64,000 bases of DNA from Rhizobium sp. ARZ01. GTDB taxonomy: Bacteria > Pseudomonadota > Alphaproteobacteria > Rhizobiales > Rhizobiaceae. Shown here piece by piece: positions 18,997 through 27,955 of the stretch. The stretch spans positions 633,919-697,918 of the forward strand of contig NZ_JACVAE010000002.1 of the NCBI RefSeq assembly GCF_014851675.1. Reading direction: 5' to 3'. The notes beneath the pieces were generated by a model that had not been told where the DNA came from, searched no databases, and saw only the letters and a list, made by a program, of their open reading frames with translations. A program made the position numbers and the translations under genes. The stretch's first letter is position 1. Each line of letters opens with the position of its first letter.

Positions 18997-19051
18997 ATGC
19001 ATCTGCATATAACTCCGCTTGCGCGCGGCGTCAAGATAGATGTAATTGCAT
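18997..19051. promoter_or_regulatory. Pair of candidate MarR operators in the doxX-marR intergenic region
   Basis: Two 12-base near-palindromes with the same pattern, ATGCATCTGCAT (18997-19008) and ATGTAATTGCAT (19040-19051), sit between the divergent doxX and marR starts. Both fit ATGYA-N2-TGCAT, 43 bases (about four helical turns) apart. A MarR dimer at both sites could control both directions. Confidence 0.55.
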
Positions 19052-19053
19052 TT

Positions 19054-19497
19054 ATGTCGAAGAGAACAAACCTTCCTTCTGCCGAAGTCACTCGTGCCTG
19101 GATCAACTTGATGCGAGCGCAGCGAAGTCTGCTCACGGCCATTGAGAACGACCTGCGATCCGCGGGCCAGCCGCCACTTGGCTGGTACGACGTCCTTTGG
19201 GAGCTTGACCGCGCCGGAGATGGGCGACTGCGCCCCTATGAGATCGAAGAACGCACGCTGCTCGCGCAATACAATCTCTCCCGCCTAATTGACCGGCTTG
19301 AAAGGGAGGGTTTGGTCAAACGGGAAACGTTCGATCAGGATGGCCGCGGCCGATGGGTGGTGATCACCGAAAAGGGCCGTTCCGTCCGCGCAGCAATGTG
19401 GGACATCTACGGCCGATCCATACAGGCACACATCGGCGAGAGGCTTGGAGAAGATAAGGCCGCAATGCTCGCAGCGCTGCTTTCACGGCTCACTTGA
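19054..19497 (+). CDS. MarR family transcriptional regulator
   Basis: A 147-residue winged-helix regulator. The recognition helix region is YEIEERTLLAQYNLSRLIDRLEREGLVKR-like (about residues 65-93), followed by the wing FDQDGRGRWVVITEKGR. MarR proteins dissociate from DNA on binding phenolic ligands or on oxidation. It is divergent from doxX-GST, which is its likely target, and probably represses itself. The ATG at 19054 is chosen; earlier frame starts have no ribosome site. Confidence 0.9.
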   Translation: MSKRTNLPSAEVTRAWINLMRAQRSLLTAIENDLRSAGQPPLGWYDVLWELDRAGDGRLRPYEIEERTLLAQYNLSRLIDRLEREGLVKRETFDQDGRGRWVVITEKGRSVRAAMWDIYGRSIQAHIGERLGEDKAAMLAALLSRLT

Positions 19498-19525
19498 CGG
19501 ATAATTGGGCCCGGTCGGCTGGCGC

Positions 19526-19999
19526 TCAGGCCACCACGGACGCTGCCACCGCCTTCAGTGTATTGCGCGCATCTACCGGCGAGAGCCGCACCTGCAGGCC
19601 ACGCTGGCCGCCGTTGATGTAGACGGCTGCGTGCGCCAGGGCCTGCTCCTCGAGCACAGTCGGCACCGCTTTGCGCTGCCCGAAGGGGCTGATGCCTCCG
19701 ACATGATAGCCTGTCAGCCGCTCCGCATCGGCCGGCTTCATCATGCTTGCCGTTTTACCGCGGAAAGCGGCCGCGAGTTTCTTCATGCTCACCTCGCGGT
19801 CAGACGGCACGATCACACAGACCGGCCTACCGTCGACTTCCGCCATCAATGTCTTGAGAACGCGGCCCGGCGTTTCCCCCAGTGCCACCGCAGCCTGCAT
19901 CCCCACCTTTTCCGCCGAGGGATCGTAGTCATAGGCATGGACGGTGAATGACACACCGGCCTTGGCCAGTGCTTGCGTTGCGCGCGTTGTCTTGGACAT
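19526..19999 (-). CDS. ybaK: Cys-tRNA(Pro)/Cys-tRNA(Cys) deacylase YbaK
   Basis: A 157-residue member of the YbaK/ProX deacylase fold that hydrolyses mischarged Cys-tRNA(Pro). Landmarks are EKVGMQAAVALG, VLKTLMAEVDGRPVCVIVPSDREVSMKKLA with the catalytic Lys, and TGYHVGGISPFGQRK with the GxxSPFG signature. Length matches E. coli YbaK (159). It is convergent with marR over 28 bases and appears monocistronic. Confidence 0.92.
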   Translation of the reverse strand: MSKTTRATQALAKAGVSFTVHAYDYDPSAEKVGMQAAVALGETPGRVLKTLMAEVDGRPVCVIVPSDREVSMKKLAAAFRGKTASMMKPADAERLTGYHVGGISPFGQRKAVPTVLEEQALAHAAVYINGGQRGLQVRLSPVDARNTLKAVAASVVA

Positions 20000-20174
20000 G
20001 TCGGGGCCGTGGAACTCTGCTCGTTGAACAGTCTATGGGTGCAGGAACAACCCGGCACTTGTCAATTGAGCCCCGAGGCACCTTGTCGGACCATCGCTAC
20101 GGCAAGAGCCGGTTGGCGCCGGGCCGGTCAACAATGCTCGACCAGACCTGACCTGCCTGGACACCGGACGACCC

Positions 20175-20936
20175 TCAATCAATTCGTGCTCCACCATATT
20201 GGGTGTTGCGAAACCGTGCGGCCGCTTCGGTCCTGTTATGAACACCCAGCTTGCGAATGATGTTGTGAAGATGAATTTTCACCGTATTTTCGGACAGGCC
20301 GAATGCCGCAGCGATCAGTTTGTTTTGCAGCCCGCGGGAAACCATTTCGAGGATCTGCAATTCCCGGGCCGTCAGCTCCGCCCGGTTGCCTTCAGTCTTT
20401 CGGTGCAGCTGCCGCGAACCATAGTGCCCTAGGATTGGCAAACCGGGATCACCCGTTCTCGTATGGATGATCGATCCCGGGGGCAGGTACTCGCCGCCGC
20501 ACAACATCAGTCGGACAATCGACAGCCAGACATCCAGGCGAAGGTCCATCGGCAAGACACTTCGGACAAGCGGTGAATCGACGACCGCTGAAAGCGACGT
20601 GGTCTGAAGCTTGTCATTCGGCTCGATGACCGCGGTCAGGGCATTCGGGTGAACGCGCGTCAATATCGCGGACGCTGCTTCAGCCTCCCTCATCAAGGCG
20701 ATGTCGACAAGGATCAAGGCAACGGGATGAGAAAAGGTCCGGCACGCGGCATTGACCTGTTCGAGTTGCTCGACAACAACCCAGGGAAATTCCCGTTCGA
20801 CGGCATCGATGAGGCGGTTCGATACACTTCCAGTGTTGGTCAGGATCAGCATCACACGCTGCGGCTCAGGTCCTCCCCTGACACCAACCGCGCCAACCCC
20901 TGCCTCGGCGTAATCGTTCCCGTCCAAAAGCACCAT
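20175..20936 (-). CDS. LuxR-type regulator with degenerate receiver-like N-terminus
   Basis: A 253-residue two-domain protein. The C-terminus (about 180-253) is a LuxR/FixJ helix-turn-helix: ELTARELQILEMVSRGLQNK, then FGLSENTVKIHLHNIIRKLG. The N-terminal half has the length and strand pattern of a receiver (VMLILTNTGSVSN, then LILVDIALM) but lacks the usual acidic pair after strand 1, so phosphorylation control is doubtful. The start is ATG 20936 with AAGGA close upstream; a frame to 21146 is open but less likely. It is divergent from the ExoF-like gene and resembles the regulator at 39747, suggesting both act on the polysaccharide locus. Confidence 0.82.
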   Translation of the reverse strand: MVLLDGNDYAEAGVGAVGVRGGPEPQRVMLILTNTGSVSNRLIDAVEREFPWVVVEQLEQVNAACRTFSHPVALILVDIALMREAEAASAILTRVHPNALTAVIEPNDKLQTTSLSAVVDSPLVRSVLPMDLRLDVWLSIVRLMLCGGEYLPPGSIIHTRTGDPGLPILGHYGSRQLHRKTEGNRAELTARELQILEMVSRGLQNKLIAAAFGLSENTVKIHLHNIIRKLGVHNRTEAAARFRNTQYGGARID

Positions 20937-21400
20937 ATCCTTCACCCGCGGCTCGATCGACCGGCAATCGTCACTACCGGTAGAGCGGGCGCACCTGCGC
21001 ACCACTCGCAGAACCTTACCGCACGCTAGGAATGACCGCGACGGCGCAAAAGGGCTGAACCATGGATCGAAGGGCAATGCGCGTGGGCGTGCCGGGCAAA
21101 GCGCTTCATCCAAACGAACTAGGAAATGACGGCACCTATCCACCAACTATGGAACCAGGAGCAGAATTTCGTACACCTTTGCCATTCGATCACGATCCGG
21201 CGACTGGCCGGATCAGTGAAGAACCGGCCTGGGCAAGTTGGCCATAACCCGCTTCACCAATATTGATGAGGCTGAAGCACGCCCCTTCCCCTTCTCAACA
21301 TTTCAATAATTTGCACACTTAGGCTGCTGTGGACGCAAGTCGGGCAGGTATTCTGTTTTCCGGCGATGCGCCATCCGACAATCGAAGGTTGGAGATCCCG
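20937..21400. other. Divergent intergenic region, regulator / ExoF-like gene
   Basis: A 464-base region between the divergent LuxR-type gene and the first polysaccharide gene. Short open frames here (such as 21062-21247) have no recognisable product. It probably holds the promoters of both directions; an A/T-richer stretch near 21285-21325 is the best place for the plus-strand promoter, but I see no clear consensus boxes. Confidence 0.5.
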
Positions 21401-22711
21401 ATGCAGGCTAGTTTCCAGGATCACAATCGCTCCCTTGGAACCGTGTTCGTGCTGCTGGCAACGCTTGTCTTAGGCGGGGTCGGCGCTCCTGCAGTTGCCG
21501 AAGCTGGCAAACTCGTTCCACAGACGAGAATACGCCTCAGTGTCGTCCAATGGATGCCGACCAAAGGCATCTACGAAAAATGGGAGGCACTCGGCGGGGA
21601 GTATACAGTTGCCGAGGACGGCACAGTGTCGCTGCCGGTTCTGGGAACGGTTTCCATCGGCGATCTCGATGAATCGGCGTTGGCCGCGAAAGTCGCCGAT
21701 CAACTAAAGGCCAAGATCGGGTTGGTCGAGCGGCCGGATACATCGGTCGCCATCATCGAGTATCCGCCGGTTTATGTGGTGGGCGACGTGACGACGCCGG
21801 GGGAATATAAGTTCCGCGAGGGTCTGACTGCGCTTCAGGCGTTGGCCCTGGCCGGCGGAACCTACCGTCAGGTCGACGTTTCCGGCCTGGGGCAGGCGGA
21901 GGTCGTCGGCGATCTGCGCGAACTCGATGACCAGATCCTGCGCAGCACCATTAGATTGGCCCGGCTTGAGGCCGAGATGGCCGGCGCCAACGACTTCCGG
22001 TTCGATCCACCGCCAGACGATGACGGTGCGTTGGCGGCAACGATCTACAATCAGGAAAAGCAGATCTTTGCCGCACGTGCTGCCGCCAACGAACGGCAAT
22101 CGCGGTCTTACTCCGCGTTGCGCGAGCTGATGAACCGCGAGATCGACACGCTGGAAAAGAAGATCGCCAACAACGATGAAGACATCAGTTCGGTCCGCAA
22201 GGAACTCTCCACGATCAAGCCCATGGTGGAAAAAGGCGTAATCCTGCCGACCCGACAGGTGGACCTGGAGCGAACGCTCAGAGGCTACCGGGCATCGAGG
22301 CTCGACATGGTCACCGCGATCATGAGGGCGCAACAAAACATTTCCGAGGCGACTCGCAATCTTGAAGGACTAACCGACAACCGACGCGTCGACGTCACGG
22401 CCCAGATCCAGTCGGAAAGGGGCTCGATGAAACAACTGCAGGTGCGGCGCGACACTCGGCAGAAGCGATTGCTCGACATGCTCGGCGGCGATGCGACCTT
22501 GCCATCCACGGTGACATCTCCCGCCTTCAGCATCTCGCGGCAGATTGAAGGCAAGACCGAGGAGTTCGCTGCATCAGAAACAACGGCCCTGAAGCCGGGC
22601 GACGTCGTCCGTGTCTTGCGGACACGTTCTGTAAGCGCCCCCTCCCAGAGCTCGGGCATGCCCGTCGACAAAGCCGCGGAAGGGACCCAGCCGGGACAGG
22701 TCAGCCAATGA
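21401..22711 (+). CDS. Polysaccharide export protein, ExoF/Wza-like
   Basis: A 436-residue envelope protein. A signal peptide spans about residues 12-35 (GTVFVLLATLVLGGVGAPAV). The Poly_export domain follows (about 40-130, YTVAEDGTVSLPVLGTVSIGDLDE). An SLBB-like segment has PPVYVVGDVTTPGEYKF, and then comes a long coiled-coil region (about 175-370). This is the layout of S. meliloti ExoF rather than short Wza. It likely forms the outer periplasmic part of the export channel with the Wzc-like protein at 41802. ATG 21401 has GGAGAT upstream. It heads the unit with rfbACD and the flippase. Confidence 0.85.
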   Translation: MQASFQDHNRSLGTVFVLLATLVLGGVGAPAVAEAGKLVPQTRIRLSVVQWMPTKGIYEKWEALGGEYTVAEDGTVSLPVLGTVSIGDLDESALAAKVADQLKAKIGLVERPDTSVAIIEYPPVYVVGDVTTPGEYKFREGLTALQALALAGGTYRQVDVSGLGQAEVVGDLRELDDQILRSTIRLARLEAEMAGANDFRFDPPPDDDGALAATIYNQEKQIFAARAAANERQSRSYSALRELMNREIDTLEKKIANNDEDISSVRKELSTIKPMVEKGVILPTRQVDLERTLRGYRASRLDMVTAIMRAQQNISEATRNLEGLTDNRRVDVTAQIQSERGSMKQLQVRRDTRQKRLLDMLGGDATLPSTVTSPAFSISRQIEGKTEEFAASETTALKPGDVVRVLRTRSVSAPSQSSGMPVDKAAEGTQPGQVSQ

Positions 22712-22763
22712 CGATATTGGAAGGCAAACCAACTGATCGGAGCAGGCACAGGGGGCGGTCGCA

Positions 22764-23642
22764 ATGAAGGGGATCATCTTGGCAGGGGGCAGTGGCACGC
22801 GGCTCTACCCCCTCACGATCGCGGTGTCGAAACAGATTCTCCCCATCTACGACAAGCCGATGATCTACTATCCGCTCAGCGTCCTGATGCTCACGGGCAT
22901 ACGCGACATCCTCATCATCACGACCCCACGCGACCTCCCCTGTTTCCAGGCACTATTGGGGAACGGTTCCGACTTCGGGCTCAACATATCCTACGCCGAA
23001 CAGCCCCATCCAAACGGACTGGCCGAGGCCTTCATCATCGGCCGCAACTTCATCGGGCGGGACAATGTCGCGATGATCCTTGGCGACAATATCTTCTTCG
23101 GACACGGTCTGCCGGCCATTTGCCAGCAAGCCGCGGCGCGCAAGTACGGCGCCTCCATCTTCGCCTATCATGTCGACGATCCCGAACGCTATGGCGTGGT
23201 CACTTTCGACCAGCAGACCGGTCAGGCCATCACGATCGAGGAGAAGCCAGTCACACCCGAATCCAACTGGGCGGTGACGGGGCTCTATTTCTACGACAAT
23301 GATGTGGTGGAGATCGCTCGCTCGATCGAGCCGTCGGCTCGGGGTGAACTTGAGATAACCACAGTCAACAACATCTACCTGTCGCGGGGCGATTTGCACG
23401 TGTACCAGCTCGGGCGCGGTCATGCCTGGCTCGACACCGGCACCTATGACAGCCTCCAGGAAGCCTCTTCCTTCGTGCGGACTGTCGAACGCCGGCAGGG
23501 TGTTCAGATCGCCTGTCCGGAGGAGATCGCGCTCCAAAAGGGCTGGTTGGGACCTGAAGCAGTCCGCCGGCGCGCCGGCCTGCTCGGAAAGACGTCCTAT
23601 GCCGACTATCTCCTTGGACTCGTTGAGGAATATCCCGGATGA
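22764..23642 (+). CDS. rfbA: Glucose-1-phosphate thymidylyltransferase
   Basis: A 292-residue RmlA that makes dTDP-glucose from glucose-1-phosphate and dTTP. The nucleotide motif is [18 protein letters not shown]; further landmarks are [31 protein letters not shown] and [15 protein letters not shown]. The length is standard. Its stop overlaps the rfbC start (ATGA), so rfbA-rfbC-rfbD are one coupled unit. The 4,6-dehydratase gene rfbB, which should act next, is absent from this window. Confidence 0.97.
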   Translation: MKGIILAGGSGTRLYPLTIAVSKQILPIYDKPMIYYPLSVLMLTGIRDILIITTPRDLPCFQALLGNGSDFGLNISYAEQPHPNGLAEAFIIGRNFIGRDNVAMILGDNIFFGHGLPAICQQAAARKYGASIFAYHVDDPERYGVVTFDQQTGQAITIEEKPVTPESNWAVTGLYFYDNDVVEIARSIEPSARGELEITTVNNIYLSRGDLHVYQLGRGHAWLDTGTYDSLQEASSFVRTVERRQGVQIACPEEIALQKGWLGPEAVRRRAGLLGKTSYADYLLGLVEEYPG

Positions 23643-24217
23643 GCCTTGAAATCCGGTCGCTCGAACTCGAAGAAGTTTTGGAGATCCGCCCGGTTCGGAT
23701 TGGCGACAATCGCGGCTTCTTTTCTGAGACCTGGAACGCTCAGCGGTTTTCAGACGCCGGGCTGAACTTGCATTTCGTCCAGGATAATCATTCATACTCC
23801 GCGGCGCGCGGCGTCCTGCGTGGCCTGCACTACCAACTGCCGCCCTATGCTCAGGACAAGCTGGTCAGGGTCGTCAGGGGCGCAATATTCGACGTTGCTG
23901 TCGACATTCGACCGGACTCCCCGACTTTTGGGAAATGGTGCGCGGCGCGAATCTCGGCCGCCGACTGGAACCAGTTGCTCGTACCAAAGGGATTCGCGCA
24001 CGGCTTCCTCACGCTCGAGCCGGAAACTGAGGTGATCTACAAGGTCACGAACCATTATTCTCCGTCCCATGACCGCGCAATCCGCTTCGATGACGCCGAT
24101 ATCGGCATCGTCTGGCCAATCCATCATTCCCAGCTCGAACTCTCCGAAAAGGACCGAAACGCCCCTCCGCTGGCGCTCGCGGAGGTCTTCACGCCGTCGC
24201 GAGAGGCAGGACGATGA
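23639..24217 (+). CDS. rfbC: dTDP-4-dehydrorhamnose 3,5-epimerase
   Basis: A 192-residue RmlC cupin enzyme converting dTDP-4-keto-6-deoxyglucose to the L-lyxo form. Landmarks are [15 protein letters not shown], the active-site [10 protein letters not shown] with the catalytic His, [16 protein letters not shown] and [21 protein letters not shown]. It overlaps rfbA and rfbD by four bases each. Confidence 0.97.
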   Translation: MSLEIRSLELEEVLEIRPVRIGDNRGFFSETWNAQRFSDAGLNLHFVQDNHSYSAARGVLRGLHYQLPPYAQDKLVRVVRGAIFDVAVDIRPDSPTFGKWCAARISAADWNQLLVPKGFAHGFLTLEPETEVIYKVTNHYSPSHDRAIRFDDADIGIVWPIHHSQLELSEKDRNAPPLALAEVFTPSREAGR

Positions 24218-25116
24218 GGATCCTCGTGACAGGCAGGCACGGGCAATTGGCCACTAGCCTGGTCGAGATCACGACCGGTATGTCCGACATCACGCTTGTC
24301 GCGGTCGGGCGTCCAGACTTGGAGCTTTCGGACCCGTCGTCGATTCGGCGCGTGCTAGCCGCCACAAGACCCGACATCGTCGTCTCGGCTGCCGCCTACA
24401 CCGCGGTCGATCGAGCGGAAGATGAACGGGATCTCGCCTATGACGTCAACGTGGTTGGTGCCGCTAATATTGCCGAAGCTGCTGCACAGCTTCGGCTGCC
24501 TATCATACACGTGTCGACCGACTACGTTTTTTCGGGTGATTCACCAAATCCCTACCTGGAGGACGACGAGACGGAACCGAGAACCGTTTACGGCTATACA
24601 AAACTCAGGGGCGAGCTTGCGGTTGCCAGTGCCAATCCACGTCATGTCATCCTTCGCACAAGCTGGGTCTACAGCCCGTTTGGCACCAACTTCGTCAGGA
24701 CGATGCTGAGGCTCGCTACCGAACGTCGGGCCATCAACGTCGTCGCCGATCAGTGGGGCAATCCGACCAGCGCAATCGACCTTGCACGTGCTATCATTCA
24801 CGTGGCAACCCATCCCTGGCGAAATCGGGCCGGCGTCTTTCACGTGACCGGGATGGGCGAAGCCAACTGGTCCGGCTTTGCGCGACATGTATTTCGCACA
24901 AGCCAGTCGCTGGGCGGGCCTTTCGCGGACGTCATCGACATCGCCAGCGCCGAGTATCGGACAAAGGCGAAGCGCCCGTCGAATTCACGCCTTTCCTGCG
25001 ACAAGTTCGAGCAGACATTTGGCTGGCGCGCGCCAGCCTGGCAAGCCAGCACCGATGCCGTCGTCCGACGGCTCGTGCAGGCGGAATATCCCCACTACCA
25101 CAGGTCGGACGGCTGA
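24214..25116 (+). CDS. rfbD: dTDP-4-dehydrorhamnose reductase
   Basis: A 300-residue RmlD short-chain reductase that completes dTDP-L-rhamnose with NADPH. The Rossmann start is [16 protein letters not shown], with AAYTAVDRAEDE, HVSTDYVFSGD and the catalytic YGYTKLRGE (YxxxK). Length is standard. It ends 17 bases before the flippase gene. Presence of RmlA, C and D implies rhamnose or a related 6-deoxysugar in the polymer, provided rfbB lies elsewhere. Confidence 0.97.
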   Translation: MRILVTGRHGQLATSLVEITTGMSDITLVAVGRPDLELSDPSSIRRVLAATRPDIVVSAAAYTAVDRAEDERDLAYDVNVVGAANIAEAAAQLRLPIIHVSTDYVFSGDSPNPYLEDDETEPRTVYGYTKLRGELAVASANPRHVILRTSWVYSPFGTNFVRTMLRLATERRAINVVADQWGNPTSAIDLARAIIHVATHPWRNRAGVFHVTGMGEANWSGFARHVFRTSQSLGGPFADVIDIASAEYRTKAKRPSNSRLSCDKFEQTFGWRAPAWQASTDAVVRRLVQAEYPHYHRSDG

Positions 25117-25133
25117 CAGGCAGCGAGCGATCC

Positions 25134-26642
25134 ATGGCGACACAAGACACCTCGGTGGCAGCACAGAGCTACTTCCAGATACTCAAAGCGATGATCTTGA
25201 TCGGCGGCTCATCGCTGGTCAATGTCCTGTGTTCCATCGTACGCAACAAGGCAATGGCCGTGTTGCTTGGCCCCGCCGGCGTGGGCCAGATGGGACTCTA
25301 TTCGTCCATCATCGACCTGACCCAGGTTGTCGCCGGCCTCGGCGTGCAGTCGAGCGGGGTTCGACAGATCGCCACGGCAGCCGGCACCGGCAACATCGAT
25401 TGGATGGCCCGCACAGCAACTGCGCTGCGACGAACGTCGATCGTTCTGGGGATCATCGGAGCACTGCTTCTCGCTGCCCTGGCACAACCCATCGCCAACC
25501 TGACATTCGGCGACGACCAGTATACCGCAGGGGTCGCGCTTCTTTCGTTTGCCATCTTTTTTCAGTTGGTGGCTGGCGGGCAACTCGCCTTGATCCAGGG
25601 GATGCGCAACATCGCCAGTCTCGCCCGGATCAGCATCCTAAGCGGCCTTTGCTCAACAGTTATTACCGTGGCTCTCGTCTATATATTCGGCACCAATGGC
25701 ATTGCTCCCTCGATCGTTGCCTCCGCGGCCGCAATGTTCCTGATCGCCAGGTGGTTCGGCCGCAATGTGCAGGTCAACCGGACGGTCATGTCCGCGCGCC
25801 AGCTTGCGGAGGAGATCAGCCCGCTTCTGAAGCTCGGCCTCGTCTTCATGGTCAGCGGCCTGCTAATGGCTGGATCGTCGTACGTCATCCGCCTCATCGT
25901 TCTGCATGATAATGGCGTGATCGGAGCAGGACTGTATCAGTCCGCCTGGGCGCTTGGGGGCATATACGCCGGCTTCATATTGCAAGCGATGGGGACAGAC
26001 TTCTTTCCCCGCCTGGCGGCTGTCGCCTCGGACCATGAGGCCTGCAACCGCCTCGTCAACGATCAAACCCACATCAGCCTGCTGCTTGCCGGTCCTGGCG
26101 TGATTGCCACGCTGACACTTGCACCGGTTGCGATGTGGCTCTTCTACTCACCTGAGTTCTATCCCGCTGCAGCAATCCTGCGCTGGATCTGCCTTGGCAT
26201 GATGCTGCGGATCATTGCCTGGCCGTTAGGCTATATCATCATTGCGAAGGGTTCGCGCGGCATCTTCTTCTGGACGGAAGCTGCGGCGACCGGCGTCCAT
26301 GTCGGGTTGGCGTGGTTCTTGGTCGCCGAATTCGGACCGTTGGGTGCCGGTATCGCGTTTTTCGGCCTCTACGTCTGGCATGGATGGCTGATCTATGCCG
26401 TTGCCCGCCGGCTCACCGGCTTTCGCTGGTCCAAAGCCAATCTCAGGCTCGGAGCGTCCTTCATTGCATCGACCGGTGCAATTTTCTGCGCGACATTATT
26501 GCTGCCTTCATGGCAGTCGATGGTCATTGGTACCCTGGCCACGATCGTGAGCGGAGTTTATTCGCTCTTGCATCTAATCGACATTCTCCCAGAGGGTGCG
26601 CTACCAAGACCAATTCGCACATGGATCTCGAAGTCCGCCTGA
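25134..26642 (+). CDS. Wzx-type polysaccharide flippase (O-antigen translocase family)
   Basis: A 502-residue MVF/MATE-superfamily membrane protein with about 12-14 hydrophobic helices. ILIGGSSLVNVLCSIVRNKAMAVLLGPAGVG is a typical Wzx N-terminus; no soluble domain is seen. It should flip undecaprenyl-pyrophosphate-linked repeat units to the periplasm for the Wzy-like polymerase at 48613. The open frame extends upstream inside rfbD, but ATG 25134 follows the rfbD stop. The gene ends the plus-strand unit and is convergent with an aminotransferase. Confidence 0.88.
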   Translation: MATQDTSVAAQSYFQILKAMILIGGSSLVNVLCSIVRNKAMAVLLGPAGVGQMGLYSSIIDLTQVVAGLGVQSSGVRQIATAAGTGNIDWMARTATALRRTSIVLGIIGALLLAALAQPIANLTFGDDQYTAGVALLSFAIFFQLVAGGQLALIQGMRNIASLARISILSGLCSTVITVALVYIFGTNGIAPSIVASAAAMFLIARWFGRNVQVNRTVMSARQLAEEISPLLKLGLVFMVSGLLMAGSSYVIRLIVLHDNGVIGAGLYQSAWALGGIYAGFILQAMGTDFFPRLAAVASDHEACNRLVNDQTHISLLLAGPGVIATLTLAPVAMWLFYSPEFYPAAAILRWICLGMMLRIIAWPLGYIIIAKGSRGIFFWTEAAATGVHVGLAWFLVAEFGPLGAGIAFFGLYVWHGWLIYAVARRLTGFRWSKANLRLGASFIASTGAIFCATLLLPSWQSMVIGTLATIVSGVYSLLHLIDILPEGALPRPIRTWISKSA

Positions 26643-26758
26643 TCAGCGATGACGGCGAAGCGGCCCGCGATTGGTGGACGACGCTCAGCCGCGCCACTGC
26701 GGTCTTCCGGCGCCAGTAACGCGTGTTCCAGGAGGCACCCGACCCGGAACATCATCCG

Positions 26759-27955
26759 TCAGCCGACGAGGCGAGATACACTGCGGGAGAGGGTGCTGGT
26801 TGCCTGCTGCAAGCTCTCCAATACGAAGGATAGCTCACTCTCGGTCATCTGTGCGAAGAGCGGCAGGATGATGGATTTTTCCTGAGCTGCGATGCTTCGC
26901 CCCAGATGTCCGGCGATACGGTGTGAGTGCGGGTCGGCATAGGCTGATTCGCGATGAATGTTCATCACGCCACGACGGGTCGAAACGCCGCGATCGAGCA
27001 ACGCCTGCATGATTTTCGATTGATCGAGCCAGTCCGGCAATGTCACGCAATAGCTCTGCCAGTTTGTACGCGCCCAGGATGGTTCGACAGGGGCCGTCAG
27101 CCCTTCGATGCGGCTCAATCCGTCGCGGTACTGTTCCGCCAATCGGCGCCTCTTGGAGACGAGACCAGGCAGACGGATCAGTTGAACGCGCCCAATCGCG
27201 GCCTGAAGATCGGTCATTCGGTAGTTGTAGCCGAGTTCAGGGTAGCTCTCGAAAATGACGCGCTGAGAACCATGGCGGACGGTATCGGGCACACTCATCG
27301 CGTGCTGCCGCCAAAGTCGAAACTTCGCATCGAATTCCGCAACAGTTGTCGTCAGCATGCCGCCGTCGCCGGTGGTCAGCAGTTTTCGGGGATGGAACGA
27401 GAAACAAGCCACATCGCCATGCGACCTGCCGATCTTCTCCCATTGGCTGTTCCACAGGACTTCACTTCCCGAAGCGCAGGCCGCATCTTCGATCACGGGA
27501 ATCGAATAGCGCCGGCCGATCTCGACGATCTGAGCGAGATCACACGGCATGCCCAGTTGATGCACACACAGGATCGCCTTCGTCTTTGGCGTGATCGCCG
27601 CCTCGACCAGGCTGGGATCGATGTTGAAGCCGTCCGGTTCAATATCGACGAAAACCGGGACCGCCCCACAATAGCGAACCGCGTTTGCCGTGGCGATGAA
27701 GGAATGACTGACCGTGATGACCTCATCACCTTGGCCGACACCGACCACCTTCAACGCCAAATGCAGTGCCGTCGTGCAGTTAGATACGGCGCAGGCATGG
27801 CTGGCGCCGACAAATGCGGCAAACTCCGACTCGAATGCGGCGACTTCCGCTCCCTGCGTGATCCATCCCGACAACACCACACGCCGAACCGCATCGATCT
27901 CCTGTTCGTCGAGAAGTGGCTTTGCGACCGGAATTTGCATGCCGGTTGGGCTCAT
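26759..27955 (-). CDS. DegT/DnrJ/EryC1-family sugar aminotransferase
   Basis: A 398-residue PLP enzyme that aminates keto-sugar nucleotides. It has IPVAKPLLDEQEIDAVRRVV, GWITQGAEVAAFE, the Asp-containing PVIEDAACASGSE and the PLP Lys in FSFHPRKLLTTGDGG. It may aminate C3 or C4 of a dTDP- or UDP-keto sugar. The start ATG 27955 overlaps the epimerase stop (ATGA); a longer start at 27997 is unlikely. It is the last gene of a six-gene minus-strand operon (31774/32277 to 26759). Confidence 0.88.
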   Translation of the reverse strand: MSPTGMQIPVAKPLLDEQEIDAVRRVVLSGWITQGAEVAAFESEFAAFVGASHACAVSNCTTALHLALKVVGVGQGDEVITVSHSFIATANAVRYCGAVPVFVDIEPDGFNIDPSLVEAAITPKTKAILCVHQLGMPCDLAQIVEIGRRYSIPVIEDAACASGSEVLWNSQWEKIGRSHGDVACFSFHPRKLLTTGDGGMLTTTVAEFDAKFRLWRQHAMSVPDTVRHGSQRVIFESYPELGYNYRMTDLQAAIGRVQLIRLPGLVSKRRRLAEQYRDGLSRIEGLTAPVEPSWARTNWQSYCVTLPDWLDQSKIMQALLDRGVSTRRGVMNIHRESAYADPHSHRIAGHLGRSIAAQEKSIILPLFAQMTESELSFVLESLQQATSTLSRSVSRLVG

